Part shown: piece after piece, positions 36,416 through 46,088 of the stretch
Position numbering within the stretch: position 1 is the stretch's first letter
Layout of the letters: each line of letters starts with the position of its first letter
Assembly: GCF_000813985.1 (NCBI RefSeq)
Contig: NZ_JWLJ01000011.1
Location: forward strand, 1 to 64,000
DNA from: Ruegeria sp. ANG-R
GTDB taxonomy: Bacteria; Pseudomonadota; Alphaproteobacteria; Rhodobacterales; Rhodobacteraceae
Length of the DNA stretch: 64,000 nt
Direction of reading: 5' to 3'
The notes under the pieces: generated by a model
Database searches by the model: none
What the model was told of the DNA's origin: nothing
What the model saw: the letters and a program-made list of their open reading frames with translations, nothing else
Position numbers and translations under genes: made by a program

Positions 36416-36439
36416 AGCCGCTCGGACGAGCGGCTTTTT
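36416..36439 (+). terminator. Rho-independent terminator after the DUF1127 gene
   Basis: AGCCGCTC (36416-36423), loop GGAC, GAGCGGCT (36428-36435), then TTTTTCTTTTT. A perfect 8-bp G+C-rich stem with a T-run: a textbook terminator on the plus strand, 28 bp after the DUF1127 stop. Confidence 0.9.
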
Positions 36440-36444
36440 CTTTT

Positions 36445-36807
36445 TCAGCTTTCGACAAATTTACCTGCCAGATCGGGTAGATATGCCTCAATCGCCGCAG
36501 TGGCGACAACATGGCGCCTGCCCGCTTCGGTATCCTCGACATCCAGACCACCTTTGACGGCCCGGACCAAGGCACGCCCCCTTGGCAGATCAGAGGCAAC
36601 CAGATCGCAATCGACCGCCTCGGGCTGCTGAACACCGATTGTGACCTGAACGCGCATTTCCTCGTGGCTGATGCCCAGCTTGGAAAACAACGTGATCGAC
36701 GAGTGATGCAGCGCGTCCTGAACGGCGCGGCGTGCGGCCTTGGTATAGTCCTGACCGTAAAGATCGTTCCCGGTGCCCATCTCCAGAATGATGCGTTTGT
36801 CGGTCAT
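36445..36807 (-). CDS. Lin0512-family protein, copy 1
   Basis: A 120-residue protein of the Lin0512 family (function unknown). ILEMGTGNDLYGQDYTKAARRAVQDAL at the start (residues 6-20 and on) and VTIGVQQPEAVD near 55-66 are the conserved blocks. It overlaps the next gene by 4 bp, and the two are clearly paralogous: both have the E-x-GxG start, the DYT-AA-RAV-DAL helix, the IGVQQP motif and a GGLD-E motif. The pair may form a hetero-oligomer. Confidence 0.87.
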   Translation of the reverse strand: MTDKRIILEMGTGNDLYGQDYTKAARRAVQDALHHSSITLFSKLGISHEEMRVQVTIGVQQPEAVDCDLVASDLPRGRALVRAVKGGLDVEDTEAGRRHVVATAAIEAYLPDLAGKFVES

Positions 36808-37154
36808 TGGGCGGGCTCCATATCGAATGAGACCACGATCGCGGCGTTGGCGATCACCGTGCGGCCTTCGGTGTGCGGCTTTTCAATATCCAGCCCACCT
36901 TGCGTAACCGTGATGTTGGGTTGGCCGTAGGGAAACACGGCTTTCAACGCTTCGGTATCCACGCGGCCCGGCTGCTGTACTCCGATCTCGGCATCAATGA
37001 TCATTGCTTCTTTCGGAAATCCGAACAGTTCCGCCATGTTGATCGAGTTATGCCAGAGCGCATCCTTGACGGCGCGCAACGCTGCTTCGGTATAGTCCTC
37101 GCGCCGCAGCGAGGTTCCCATCCCGAACTCGACCAGAACCCGTGTCTTTGCCAT
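36804..37154 (-). CDS. Lin0512-family protein, copy 2
   Basis: A 116-residue paralogue of the preceding protein, with VEFGMGTSLRREDYTEAALR (about residues 8-27), AEIGVQQPGRVD (about 55-66) and GGLDIEKPH. It is the first gene of the two-gene unit, directly after an intergenic region of 83 bp from trxA. Function unknown; some relatives lie in uncharacterised metabolic operons. Confidence 0.87.
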   Translation of the reverse strand: MAKTRVLVEFGMGTSLRREDYTEAALRAVKDALWHNSINMAELFGFPKEAMIIDAEIGVQQPGRVDTEALKAVFPYGQPNITVTQGGLDIEKPHTEGRTVIANAAIVVSFDMEPAQ

Positions 37155-37183
37155 TGTTGTTCCTTATCAAGTAACACGCTTAA

Positions 37184-37215
37184 ACAAAAAAAGGCGCCCC
37201 GGAAGAGACGCCTTT
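37184..37215 (-). terminator. Rho-independent terminator after trxA
   Basis: AAAGGCG (37190-37196) and CGCCTTT (37209-37215) form the stem. On the minus strand it is followed by a run of seven T (complement of the A-run at 37185-37191). It lies 22 bp behind the trxA stop and ends the addB-addA-trxA direction of transcription. Confidence 0.85.
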
Positions 37216-37237
37216 GATCATCTTAAACCACACCGGC

Positions 37238-37558
37238 TCAGATCGACTCGTCGATCCAGCTTTGCAGGGCTGCCTTGGGCGCAGCACCCGCGCGGTTCGA
37301 AACAACCTGACCGTCCTTGAAGATGAACAGCGCCGGAATGCCACGTACGCCCATAGCGGCTGCGGCGTTCGGGTTGCTGTCTACATCGACCTTGGCGATC
37401 TTGACCTTGCCGCCGTATTCGGTGGCCAGCTCTTCGAGCGCGGGACCGATCTGTTTACAGGGGCCGCACCACTCGGCCCAGAAATCCACCACAACGGGGA
37501 TATCGGAATTCTTGACTTCGGCGTCAAAGGTATCGTCGGTAACGGCAACGGTCGACAT
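37238..37558 (-). CDS. trxA: thioredoxin 1
   Basis: A 106-residue cytoplasmic thioredoxin. The active site WCGPCK is at about residues 30-35, within [17 protein letters not shown], and the cis-proline is in [15 protein letters not shown] (about 70-84). It reduces ribonucleotide reductase, methionine sulfoxide reductases and other proteins. It follows addA by 58 bp, an association widespread in alphaproteobacteria. A terminator follows. Confidence 0.97.
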   Translation of the reverse strand: MSTVAVTDDTFDAEVKNSDIPVVVDFWAEWCGPCKQIGPALEELATEYGGKVKIAKVDVDSNPNAAAAMGVRGIPALFIFKDGQVVSNRAGAAPKAALQSWIDESI

Positions 37559-37616
37559 GTCTGTCTCCTGAATGGGAATGCTTGGGCACAGAACGTAGGT
37601 CCGGTGCGGGGAGAGG

Positions 37617-40600
37617 TCAAGATATAGGGTAACGCGCCAGCGCGTCTCTCACCATATCGTGCGGAAGCCACATCAGATGTGCGGTCCGGGTCCACAGGAT
37701 CGCGGTGCGGATACGGTGATTGGGATAGATTTGAGCCAGAGCATACGCGTAAGCCCCCATCTGGCGCAACAGTCCCTCGGGGCAGGTTTCCGGCCCGTCC
37801 GGGACGGTTGCATTTGATTTGAAATCAACCACATGAACCTCGTCGTCAGAGACGATCAGCCTGTCGATAACGCCATGCATCCGTGCGCCGTGCAGATCGG
37901 CGGACACCGGGATCTCGGCCAAAGCGTCGGGTGCAAACACGGGTTTCAGATGTTCTGCGGTCAGTACAGCGGTCGCCTCGTTCAACACCTCGGTGCGTTC
38001 CGCGCCCTGCATATCCGCCAACAGCCGGTTGCAGAGCTGCGGCCATTGGTCTCGCGCGACATCAGGCAGATGCTCAAGCAGCAGGTGCAGCCGTGTTCCG
38101 CGGCGCTTTGCCGCCTCTTCATCTTGTCCTGCATCTCCGGGCAACGCCTTGGCGCCCCCAAGATCAGACGGGCTGAGCGTCTCAGTCGGTGCTTGCGGCT
38201 GCGGCGCGGTCTGATCGAAAAACTCTGGCAGATCTTGCCCGGTTCTCAGGGTGCTTTCACGTTCAACAACGGGCAACGCGTCCCAGTCACCATGCGCCAG
38301 CCGCGTGATCTGGGTGCCGGGCACCTGTGTGGCCCCGGCCTGTGCCATCGCGGCCGCGACCATCTGATACCAGCTGCTGCCATCTTTCCCGACATCCCCG
38401 GTTGCCGCTACAATCAACCACTTTTCAGCCCGTGTTAGAGCCACATATAAAAGCCGCAATCGCTCATTTTCTTCGCGTATTCGCGCGTCCGCCCGCGCGT
38501 TCGCAATCAAAGCCGGAGAGGCATCGGCGGGCACTTTCCACAATGGGGTTTCCCCGGCCATCATGATCTCGGCATCACGCGGAGGCTGTCGTTTGCCGGT
38601 ATCTGGCAGGATCACGATCGGCGCTTCCAGACCCTTCGAGCCATGCACGGTCATCACCCGGATCATGTTGCCGACACCGCTCATCTGGCGCTTGATTTCA
38701 AGATCATCGGTTTGCATCCAGACCAGAAAACCCGTGAGGCTGGGAATATCCGTCCGCTCATAGGCCAGCGCTTGCGACAGCAAGGCGTTGATGCCATCCT
38801 CGGCCTCGGCTCCCAGGCGGCCCAGCAGTTTGCGTCGTCCGTCATGCCGGGTCAGAATGCGTTCGATCAGATCGTAGGGGCGCAAGAAGTCGGTTTGCCC
38901 GCGCAGATCGTTCAAAACGGCCAGCGTTTCGGGGAATTCCTCGGATCGATTACGCAGAGTGGCCCACAGGTAGGTTTCTTCTCTGCGATGGGCCAGATCG
39001 AACAGCTGCTGTTCCGTCCAGCCGAACAGCGGGGATTTCAGCACGGTGGCCAGCGACAGGCTGTCTTCGGGAGTGGCCAGAAAGCTCAGCAGGGCGGCAA
39101 GATCCTTGACCGCCAGTTCCGCGCCCACTTTCAGGCGGTCAGCGCCTGCGATGGGCAGATCAGCGGCTTTGCAGGCCCGGATGATCTCGGCAAACAAGTC
39201 CGAGCGGCGCTGGACGAGGATCAGAAAGTCTCCGGGTTGCACCTTGCGCCGGACAAAGGTGCCGGGGGGGTCGCCATCTTCGGGAATGGATTCGCCCCGT
39301 TCAATCATATCCTTGATGGAACGCGCAACCTGTTGCGCTAGAATGACCGTGTGATGCCGCGCACTGGGTCGGTCCACCGGGTCAGTCCAGTCGGAGTCAT
39401 CGTCGTCTTCGACCTTCTCGACTACAGGCCACAGATCAACGCGGCCCGGAAGACCGGTTTTGAACGCGCGATGTAGTGCCTCGTCCTGAAAGCCAGCCTC
39501 AGCATGTTGCTCGAATAGGACATTGACTAGAGACAGGATCGCACTGGAAGATCTAAACGAATACTCCAGCTCCATTTTTTCCAATTTAGAGCCTGACTCT
39601 TGCAGTTTTCTACCAAATTCAGCCCGCATACGGTCGAAGGCTTGCGGGTCGGCCCCCTGGAAGGAATAGATCGACTGTTTCTTGTCGCCGACCACAAAGA
39701 TCGTGCGCTCAATTCCTGACCGAGCCCCCTCTCCGCTGGTGAATTCCTGCGCCAGTTTTTCGATGACGTCCCATTGGTCCGGGCTGGTATCCTGTGCCTC
39801 ATCCACCAGAATATGGTCGATCCCACCATCAAGCCGATAAAGCACCCATTCCGCCACGGTCGGGTCGTTCAAAACCCGCCGCGCGCGCAGGATCAGGTCG
39901 TCGAAATCCAACCATCCGCGCACTTGCTTACGCCGCTCATATTCTGGCAGGAAGGCAGCGGCAAAACGATGTAAAACATGGGTTTTCTGGGCTGCGACCA
40001 GCGCCAGCCGCTGTTCCCGCGCGGCCTCAACGCGCAGCATCAGTGCCTCAAGCTGTGGCATCCGATCAGCCAGAGCGCCTTCGCGCAGTGCCTTGGTCGG
40101 GAAGCTGTTGAGTTTGGCTGTAAACGGCTCCTTCGCGCCCTTGCCTGTCAGCAAAACGCTTTCCAATACCAGCAGGTTGCTCAGTCGAGCCTCGGTAAAG
40201 CCCGCAAGCTTGTCAGCAGCTTTGGCGTTGTTCCCACCGCTTTCATACAGCGCAGGCAGCATGGATTGGATCAGATCGGTCTCACCGCCCAGAAAGATGG
40301 TCTGCAGCAAGACCTGTTCATCGAAACCTTCCGGCAGACCAAACCGTTGCAGAAGGTCCGGCCATTGCAGAACCCGCTCAAACTGATTGCGCCTCTGTGC
40401 GATGGCGGCGGTTAGCTTGTCAAAGCCGGTATCCGTGACGAAGCGGGCGACATCCTCGATTAACGCCGCTTGGGGGCCTTGGGCGAAATCCTCGACGATC
40501 TCTTCGCGCAGCAACGCGGCGGCGCGGTCCTCCATTTCGGCGAACTGAGGGCTGACGCCGGCCTCCAGCGGGAACCGCCGCAGCAGCGAGGCGCAGAACG

Positions 40601-40976
40601 AATGGATCGTCTGGATTTTCAGGCCACCCGGCGTCTCGATGGCGCGTGCGAACAGAGTGCGCGCTTGCGCCAGCCGGTCCGGGTCGATCACGCCCGGCAC
40701 GCCAAGCTCGACCAGCTCGTCCTGAAGGGCGCCGTTGTCCAGCATCGCCCATTTTCCGAGCCGTTTGAACAGCCGGTTCTGCATCTCACTGGCGGCGGCC
40801 TTGGTATAGGTCAGACACAGAATGTGCTGCGGCTGTACGCCGTCCAGCAACAGGCGCGCCACGCGGTCGGTCAGCACCCGCGTCTTGCCCGACCCCGCAT
40901 TGGCCGCCAGCCAGGTTGATGCATCCGGGCGCGCGGCCTGAACCTGCCGTTCGGTTGCGTCATTGCGGAGACTCAT
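37617..40976 (-). CDS. addA: AddA, helicase-nuclease subunit of the AddAB recombination complex
   Basis: AddA is the motor subunit that processes double-strand breaks for RecA loading. The UvrD-like helicase motifs are [20 protein letters not shown] (motif I, residues 23-42), [19 protein letters not shown] (motif II, about 392-410), [14 protein letters not shown] (motif III) and [15 protein letters not shown] (about 790-804). The C-terminal RecB-type nuclease has [20 protein letters not shown] (about 1050-1069). At 1119 residues it fits the alphaproteobacterial type. The start overlaps addB by 4 bp. Confidence 0.95.
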   Translation of the reverse strand: MSLRNDATERQVQAARPDASTWLAANAGSGKTRVLTDRVARLLLDGVQPQHILCLTYTKAAASEMQNRLFKRLGKWAMLDNGALQDELVELGVPGVIDPDRLAQARTLFARAIETPGGLKIQTIHSFCASLLRRFPLEAGVSPQFAEMEDRAAALLREEIVEDFAQGPQAALIEDVARFVTDTGFDKLTAAIAQRRNQFERVLQWPDLLQRFGLPEGFDEQVLLQTIFLGGETDLIQSMLPALYESGGNNAKAADKLAGFTEARLSNLLVLESVLLTGKGAKEPFTAKLNSFPTKALREGALADRMPQLEALMLRVEAAREQRLALVAAQKTHVLHRFAAAFLPEYERRKQVRGWLDFDDLILRARRVLNDPTVAEWVLYRLDGGIDHILVDEAQDTSPDQWDVIEKLAQEFTSGEGARSGIERTIFVVGDKKQSIYSFQGADPQAFDRMRAEFGRKLQESGSKLEKMELEYSFRSSSAILSLVNVLFEQHAEAGFQDEALHRAFKTGLPGRVDLWPVVEKVEDDDDSDWTDPVDRPSARHHTVILAQQVARSIKDMIERGESIPEDGDPPGTFVRRKVQPGDFLILVQRRSDLFAEIIRACKAADLPIAGADRLKVGAELAVKDLAALLSFLATPEDSLSLATVLKSPLFGWTEQQLFDLAHRREETYLWATLRNRSEEFPETLAVLNDLRGQTDFLRPYDLIERILTRHDGRRKLLGRLGAEAEDGINALLSQALAYERTDIPSLTGFLVWMQTDDLEIKRQMSGVGNMIRVMTVHGSKGLEAPIVILPDTGKRQPPRDAEIMMAGETPLWKVPADASPALIANARADARIREENERLRLLYVALTRAEKWLIVAATGDVGKDGSSWYQMVAAAMAQAGATQVPGTQITRLAHGDWDALPVVERESTLRTGQDLPEFFDQTAPQPQAPTETLSPSDLGGAKALPGDAGQDEEAAKRRGTRLHLLLEHLPDVARDQWPQLCNRLLADMQGAERTEVLNEATAVLTAEHLKPVFAPDALAEIPVSADLHGARMHGVIDRLIVSDDEVHVVDFKSNATVPDGPETCPEGLLRQMGAYAYALAQIYPNHRIRTAILWTRTAHLMWLPHDMVRDALARYPIS

Positions 40977-43900
40977 CTCAGTTCCTCCGGGTCAGTCTGA
41001 GCCGAGCGGTCCCACTCTCCAAACCGGGCAAGATGATCATAATCACCGATATCCGTGTCTTTGTGCAGCATCCGGCGTGAAGAAAATCCCTGATCAGGCT
41101 CTAAATAAGCGGAAACAAGTTCTTTCAGTTCTGCCAGAACCTTGTCGGCGGGCTCTTTTTGCAGCGGTGCGGGCACCTCTTTGTACGCTCCGCCCATGCC
41201 TATGAAGATCGCCTGCGCAACAGGGAGTGGGTCGAAGCCTTCAATCCCGCCCTGCTCTGCTATCGCGGCCTCGATCAGCAGTTGCTTGTCGAACTTGGCC
41301 TGCTGGCTTTCGGTGGGCGGCGCGCCGGTCTTGTAGTCGATGATGCGCAATGCCCCGTGCCCGTTTCGGTCGATCCGGTCAGCGCGCCCGGAGATGGTGA
41401 AGTCCAGCGGCGCAAGCGTTATGTTCATTCCCACTTCAAAGGCCACGGGTCCGCCATCGGTGCGCCGCTGAATCTCGGCGGACAGAAAGCTGTCGGTGAT
41501 CCGTTCCAGCCGCGCCAGCCACAGTTTTTGCGCCGTGGGCCAGGCAACATGTTCCGCAAGCAGCGACTCAGCCCGTTTCAGGAAGTTCTCGCGACTCAGC
41601 AAGGCAGGGTCCAGAACGCTGTCGCGAACGAACTGTTCCATAACGTCGTGGATGACGATACCGCGCAACAGGGCGTCAGGGGCCTGAACCAGCGGGTCAA
41701 GCGGTTTCAGTCTCAAGACATGCCGGGCGTAGATGGCGTAAGGGTCGCGGATCAGGCGCTTGATCTCGGTTACGGACAACCGCCGGGGCCGCGCAGAAAC
41801 GGGTGGCCGTGGGGACGGGCGGTGTGCGGGGGCGATCCGGGATGCCTGTTCCAACGTTTCCGCCCAATCCAGCCAGTTCCGGCCCCGCGCACGCATCGCC
41901 GCCAGAGCATCCGTCCCACCTTGCTCGGGCAAGCCTTGCAACAGGTTCGTCATGCGGTTCAGCCATCTTGATGGCACGGTTTCCGCATCATCCGAGCGGG
42001 TTGCGCGGGTCAGAAACACTTCTGATGCGCCCGCCGCCTGCTGAAAGTCATGCGCGGACAGACCGATCCGGCGTTCGGGCAGCAAAAGACCGGCGGCGTT
42101 GCGCATTTGCCGGTTGAGCCAGGGATCGGGGGCCGCAGCCTCGGGCCAGCTGCCTTCGTTCAGGCCGCCCAGAATTAACAGATCTGCGCCCTGTACGCGC
42201 GCCTCAAGCGTGCCCCAGATCATCAGATGCGGGTGGGGCGCGTCACGGTCGCGCACTTCTTCGCCTGCCAGCAATGCCCCCAGAAGGTCGGCGAAATCAT
42301 GGGCTGTCATCGCGCCGCCATGCTGTGCCTCGTCTTCCAGAGCGGTCATGACGGCAAGCGCCTTTTGACCTGCGTTCTTGTCCCACAACGTGCCGGTTTC
42401 ACCGGTCGCTCCCGCCGAGATCACCTCGGCCAGCGTACGCAGCTTGCCGACCCAATCCGTCAGCGGCCGTTCGCCCGGACTGTACTGATCGCAGAACGTC
42501 TCGGTCACCCAACGAACCCAACCCTCGGGCGCCTCGGCGCGAATGGCGAAGGCGCTCAGGCTGGTGCTGTCGGGGAAGGGCGGGCCGTGGCGACGCAGGT
42601 CAAGCTCAAGATCACGGGTATGCAACAGATGGCTGCCCCGATCACCGCCATCGTGGCACAGAGGATGTTTCAGCAATGTCAGCAGCCCCTCACCATCGAG
42701 ACGGCGCGCGAACAACCCAGCGACATGGCGCAGAAACCGCCCCGGCGGAGACAGTTGCAGCGGCAGGCCAGCGCTGTCGTCAGGTAGGATATCCCATCGA
42801 TCCAATGCTGCGCTGACCTGTCGGGTTAACATCCGGTCAGGTGTAATCAATGCAGCGGTTTGTCCGGTCTCAGCCGCCTGACGCAGACGAAGCGCAATCG
42901 CCAAAGCTTCGGCCCGGGGCGAAGACGCCTCGATCAACGTGACATCTCTGGTGGCGCCGTTCAGATCAGGCAGGCGTGGGCCTTCGGTCATCCAGGCGTC
43001 AGTCACCGGGGCCGGACGTAATGCAAGCGAAATCAGCTTGTTACGGGCGGGAGACGGTGCCTGATCTGTCGTCCAGGGCAGGATGTGTTCCGGCTTCAGA
43101 TCTAGCCCGAGCATCAGTTTGCGAAAACGGTACTGGGGGTGGTCCTCGGATGTGAGTGCGTCGTCCAGATTGCGCCAGACGTGGTCGGGCTGGTCGAAAT
43201 CAAAACCCGGCAACACCAACGCCCCCTGTGGCAAGCGCGCGACGGCCTGCATCAGCATCAGGGTGGTGCCGCGCGATCCGGTAGAGCCTGCCAGAATGAC
43301 AGGGTGCCCGGGTGGAGCGACCTGCCAGCGTGCGATCAGGTTCCCGACCACCCGTCGTTGCCGCGCCTGAGCGTCAAGCGCATCCGCGCCGGAATGCATG
43401 AACTGATCGGCGATGCCGATAAAAGCCTGCGCCCTTGCCCAATGACCGGACATGTCGCTGACATCCAGTTGTCTGATTGCGTCGGGTGAGACCCCTTCCC
43501 CCTGCATTTCGTCGATCAGCGCGGCCAGGCTGTCGGACAGATCGAACAGTGACGATCGTGCGGCCAGATCGGGTTGCTGGTCCAGAAGTCTGGCGATCAG
43601 CTGGGTCAGCTCCAGCCTTCGGCGCAGGGGCGGGATCGCCGGCGGAACCTGTGCCAGATCCGCGCTTTCCCCGAGATCGGTGACCAGAGACACTCTCGGC
43701 AGCAGGCAAGCGGGTCCCTGATCGAACAAATCACGTACCCGGCGCGCCATGCGACGGGTATTGACTACAAGCTGAACTCTGGCCAACGCGTCGGGCGGCT
43801 GTCCCTCAAAGCGCCGATGCAGCCCTTCCACCAATACCTTGGGGAAATCCGCACCCGGTGGTGCGGCAAAAACCCGGGGCAGGGCGCTGGGCTCAAACAT
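40973..43900 (-). CDS. addB: AddB, second subunit of the AddAB recombination complex (alphaproteobacterial type)
   Basis: A 975-residue partner of AddA. An inactivated helicase fold occupies the first two thirds, with the degenerate ILAGSTGSRGTTL (about 200-212). A RecB-family nuclease near the C-terminus has SGRADRIDRNGHGALRIIDY (about 845-864) and KTGAPP. No cysteines occur in the nuclease region, so the four-cysteine iron-sulfur staple of Bacillus AddB is absent. It overlaps the nucleotidyltransferase gene by 8 bp and addA by 4 bp. Confidence 0.93.
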   Translation of the reverse strand: MFEPSALPRVFAAPPGADFPKVLVEGLHRRFEGQPPDALARVQLVVNTRRMARRVRDLFDQGPACLLPRVSLVTDLGESADLAQVPPAIPPLRRRLELTQLIARLLDQQPDLAARSSLFDLSDSLAALIDEMQGEGVSPDAIRQLDVSDMSGHWARAQAFIGIADQFMHSGADALDAQARQRRVVGNLIARWQVAPPGHPVILAGSTGSRGTTLMLMQAVARLPQGALVLPGFDFDQPDHVWRNLDDALTSEDHPQYRFRKLMLGLDLKPEHILPWTTDQAPSPARNKLISLALRPAPVTDAWMTEGPRLPDLNGATRDVTLIEASSPRAEALAIALRLRQAAETGQTAALITPDRMLTRQVSAALDRWDILPDDSAGLPLQLSPPGRFLRHVAGLFARRLDGEGLLTLLKHPLCHDGGDRGSHLLHTRDLELDLRRHGPPFPDSTSLSAFAIRAEAPEGWVRWVTETFCDQYSPGERPLTDWVGKLRTLAEVISAGATGETGTLWDKNAGQKALAVMTALEDEAQHGGAMTAHDFADLLGALLAGEEVRDRDAPHPHLMIWGTLEARVQGADLLILGGLNEGSWPEAAAPDPWLNRQMRNAAGLLLPERRIGLSAHDFQQAAGASEVFLTRATRSDDAETVPSRWLNRMTNLLQGLPEQGGTDALAAMRARGRNWLDWAETLEQASRIAPAHRPSPRPPVSARPRRLSVTEIKRLIRDPYAIYARHVLRLKPLDPLVQAPDALLRGIVIHDVMEQFVRDSVLDPALLSRENFLKRAESLLAEHVAWPTAQKLWLARLERITDSFLSAEIQRRTDGGPVAFEVGMNITLAPLDFTISGRADRIDRNGHGALRIIDYKTGAPPTESQQAKFDKQLLIEAAIAEQGGIEGFDPLPVAQAIFIGMGGAYKEVPAPLQKEPADKVLAELKELVSAYLEPDQGFSSRRMLHKDTDIGDYDHLARFGEWDRSAQTDPEELR

Positions 43901-44579
43901 CGGCGATCAGCCCTTCGGCAAGTTCAATCCCTTCGGGCCGTCCCACATCGCACCAACGCCCGGGGTAAGCGAGCGCAAACAAACGCCTCTGCCGAAGCAT
44001 CTGATCCCACAGCTGGTTCAGCGAAAACGCATCTCCCTCGATGCGATGCAAACCATCGGTCTTCAGAATCTGCGCACCGCCATAAATCAACCCTGCACCG
44101 CGGGTAATCCGTCCGGTGCTGTCTTGGGTGAAGTCGCCGGGGCCTGCATGGCCAAGAGTTTGCCCGACTGGGACACACATCAGCAATGCATCCATTTCGT
44201 CAGGATTCCAATGGTCTCGCAGCAGGTGCAGCGGGTTCGGCCCGGCCCAGATCGCATCGCTGTTCAGGGTAAAGACCGGCCCGGAACCAAGCAATGGCAG
44301 TGCCGCGCGCAACCCGCCGCCGGTCTCCAGAATGCGCGGTTCTTCCCGCGACAATGCCACGTCCTTGTCCGCCAGATAGTCGGCGAGCTGGTCGGCGTGG
44401 TAGTGCAGGTTGGCAACAACGCGCAAGGGCCGCAGCGGATCGACCAGATCCAGCGTATGGTCTATCAGAGGCCGCCCGGCGACCTCGATCAGAGGCTTTG
44501 GCCGGTCTTTGGTCAGGGCGCCCATGCGGGTACCAAAACCGGCAGCGAACAGCATTGCAGCTTCGGGCGCGTCGGTCAT
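43893..44579 (-). CDS. nucleotidyltransferase, MurU-like (N-acetylmuramate-1-phosphate uridylyltransferase)
   Basis: A 228-residue sugar-1-phosphate nucleotidyltransferase. AAGFGTRMGALTKDRPKPLI (residues 12-31) is the nucleotide-binding loop with the catalytic lysines; FTLNSDAIWAG (about 107-117) carries the metal aspartate, and GAGLIYGGAQIL is the sugar-pocket region. With the adjacent kinase it matches the MurU/AmgK pair, which recycles MurNAc directly to UDP-MurNAc in pseudomonads and Caulobacter. Overlaps neighbours by 4 and 8 bp. Confidence 0.88.
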   Translation of the reverse strand: MTDAPEAAMLFAAGFGTRMGALTKDRPKPLIEVAGRPLIDHTLDLVDPLRPLRVVANLHYHADQLADYLADKDVALSREEPRILETGGGLRAALPLLGSGPVFTLNSDAIWAGPNPLHLLRDHWNPDEMDALLMCVPVGQTLGHAGPGDFTQDSTGRITRGAGLIYGGAQILKTDGLHRIEGDAFSLNQLWDQMLRQRRLFALAYPGRWCDVGRPEGIELAEGLIADV

Positions 44580-45580
44580 TGCGATCTCAGCTTTGCCAGG
44601 TTTTCGCGGTTTGGATGGGGCAGCGCACCGCGTAGAAGATCGGCCACCGGTATCAGCGCGGGATGTTCAAGGTCGCGCATCAGATGCGCCCATGCCGCCG
44701 GAATCAGGTCGACGTAATGAGGTTTTCCATACTCCGTCGCCAGACGGGCAAACCCGCCCAGGATACGCAGGTTGCGCTGGGCGCCCAGCACAGCATATGC
44801 GGTGCGGAAGTCATGCCCGTCAGCACCGGATGCGGTGATGTAGCGATCGATCATGCGCATTTCGATCCCGGTGGGAACAGCCCGGCGCACATCCTGCAGC
44901 AACGACATCAGGTCATAGGCGGGATGCCCGAGCATTGCGCTTTGGAAATCCAGCAGTCCCACGCGCGCCAGACCTTCGCGCTCGGGCAGCCAGATCAGGT
45001 TCTCCGCGTGATAATCACGCTGCACGACAACCCGTGTCCCACCGGTTTCACGGTGCAGGATGTCGGCAAAACGCAGTTCGAACCGGGCGCGGGCCTCTTC
45101 GTCATGTGCCCCCAGAATGCCCTGAGCATATTTTGTAAACGAGAGCGCAGCCAGCTCAGTCATCAGGGCAGGGTCGTAACTGTCGAGCGAGATTGTCGGT
45201 GCTGCGTGCAGGTGGACAAGCACATCGGTCGCGGCATCATACAAAGTGCGCTCCAATGTGGGATCGTCCCTTAAAACGCGGGCAAAAAGGGCATCGCCCA
45301 AATCTTCGAGCAGCAGAAAACCGTATTCGCAATCCTCGGCATAGATTTCCGGCGCGCTCAGCCCAATGGAGCGCAGATATTCCGCCATGCGCACGAAAGG
45401 TTCGATGGCCTCTCCCTTTTCGGGCGGGGCGTCCATTAATACGGCGGTCCGGCCGGTGGCCGGATCGGTCAGACGCTCATACCTGCGGTTCGAGGCGTCA
45501 CCGGCCAGAGGCGTATGTTGGGCTTCGGCCCAGGGGGTTTGCGCGATCAGCGCTTCTGCCAGAATGGCCCGGTTCGTCAT
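44576..45580 (-). CDS. aminoglycoside-phosphotransferase-fold kinase, AmgK-like (anomeric MurNAc/GlcNAc kinase)
   Basis: A 334-residue APH-fold kinase. ATP-site residues follow LAGDASNRRYERL (about 22-34); the catalytic loop is VVQRDYHAENLIWLPE (about 197-212, HxD-type in which D and N are present) and the metal motif is LLDFQSAMLGHPAYDL (about 222-237). AmgK phosphorylates MurNAc at C1, making the substrate for MurU next door. The start at 45580 overlaps the tsaE stop (ATGA), so the longer upstream frame is not used. Confidence 0.88.
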   Translation of the reverse strand: MTNRAILAEALIAQTPWAEAQHTPLAGDASNRRYERLTDPATGRTAVLMDAPPEKGEAIEPFVRMAEYLRSIGLSAPEIYAEDCEYGFLLLEDLGDALFARVLRDDPTLERTLYDAATDVLVHLHAAPTISLDSYDPALMTELAALSFTKYAQGILGAHDEEARARFELRFADILHRETGGTRVVVQRDYHAENLIWLPEREGLARVGLLDFQSAMLGHPAYDLMSLLQDVRRAVPTGIEMRMIDRYITASGADGHDFRTAYAVLGAQRNLRILGGFARLATEYGKPHYVDLIPAAWAHLMRDLEHPALIPVADLLRGALPHPNRENLAKLRSQ

Positions 45581-46047
45581 TGGATCATCTCCAGCTTGGC
45601 ATTCCATTTCGGGTCCGACCACGACAGTACAAGATGTCGCGTGTCCTGATCGCCGGGGTCGGCACTGAACCGGATCAGCAGGGCGGATTGCGGCATAAGC
45701 GGACCCAGCTTTTCCGGCCACTCGATCAGACAGATGCCGGTGTCGAATGCCTCGACCAGCCCCAGCTCCTCGACCTCTTCCATGGAAGTAAGCCGATAGA
45801 GGTCAGAGTGCCAGACCTCGCCAATCTGAGTCTCGTAAACCTGAACAAGGGTAAATGTCGGCGAGGGGACGTCTTCGGGCGCCGCCAGGACCGATTGAAT
45901 CAACGCGCGCGCGAAATGGGTCTTTCCGCCGCCGATCACCCCTTCAAGCAGGATGGTATCGCCCGTTTGCAATGCGCCACCCATCCGGGCGGCGATATCG
46001 GCGGTGTCCTCAGGGGATTTCAGGGTCAGTTCAAGTGGTGCCTTCAT
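45577..46047 (-). CDS. tsaE: TsaE, tRNA t6A biosynthesis ATPase
   Basis: TsaE (YjeE) assists TsaD, TsaB and TsaC in making N6-threonylcarbamoyladenosine at A37 of ANN-decoding tRNAs. The P-loop is LEGVIGGGKTHFARAL (about residues 34-49), followed by VPSPTFTLVQVYE (about 59-71) and HSDLYRL, normal for the family. Length 156 residues. The partner tsaD lies 13 kb away in the same window. Together with the MurU/AmgK-like genes and addBA it forms one leftward run. Confidence 0.95.
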   Translation of the reverse strand: MKAPLELTLKSPEDTADIAARMGGALQTGDTILLEGVIGGGKTHFARALIQSVLAAPEDVPSPTFTLVQVYETQIGEVWHSDLYRLTSMEEVEELGLVEAFDTGICLIEWPEKLGPLMPQSALLIRFSADPGDQDTRHLVLSWSDPKWNAKLEMIQ

Positions 46048-46088
46048 GGCGCCACAATGAACCTGCGGTTTGTCGGCTGCAACCCGGT

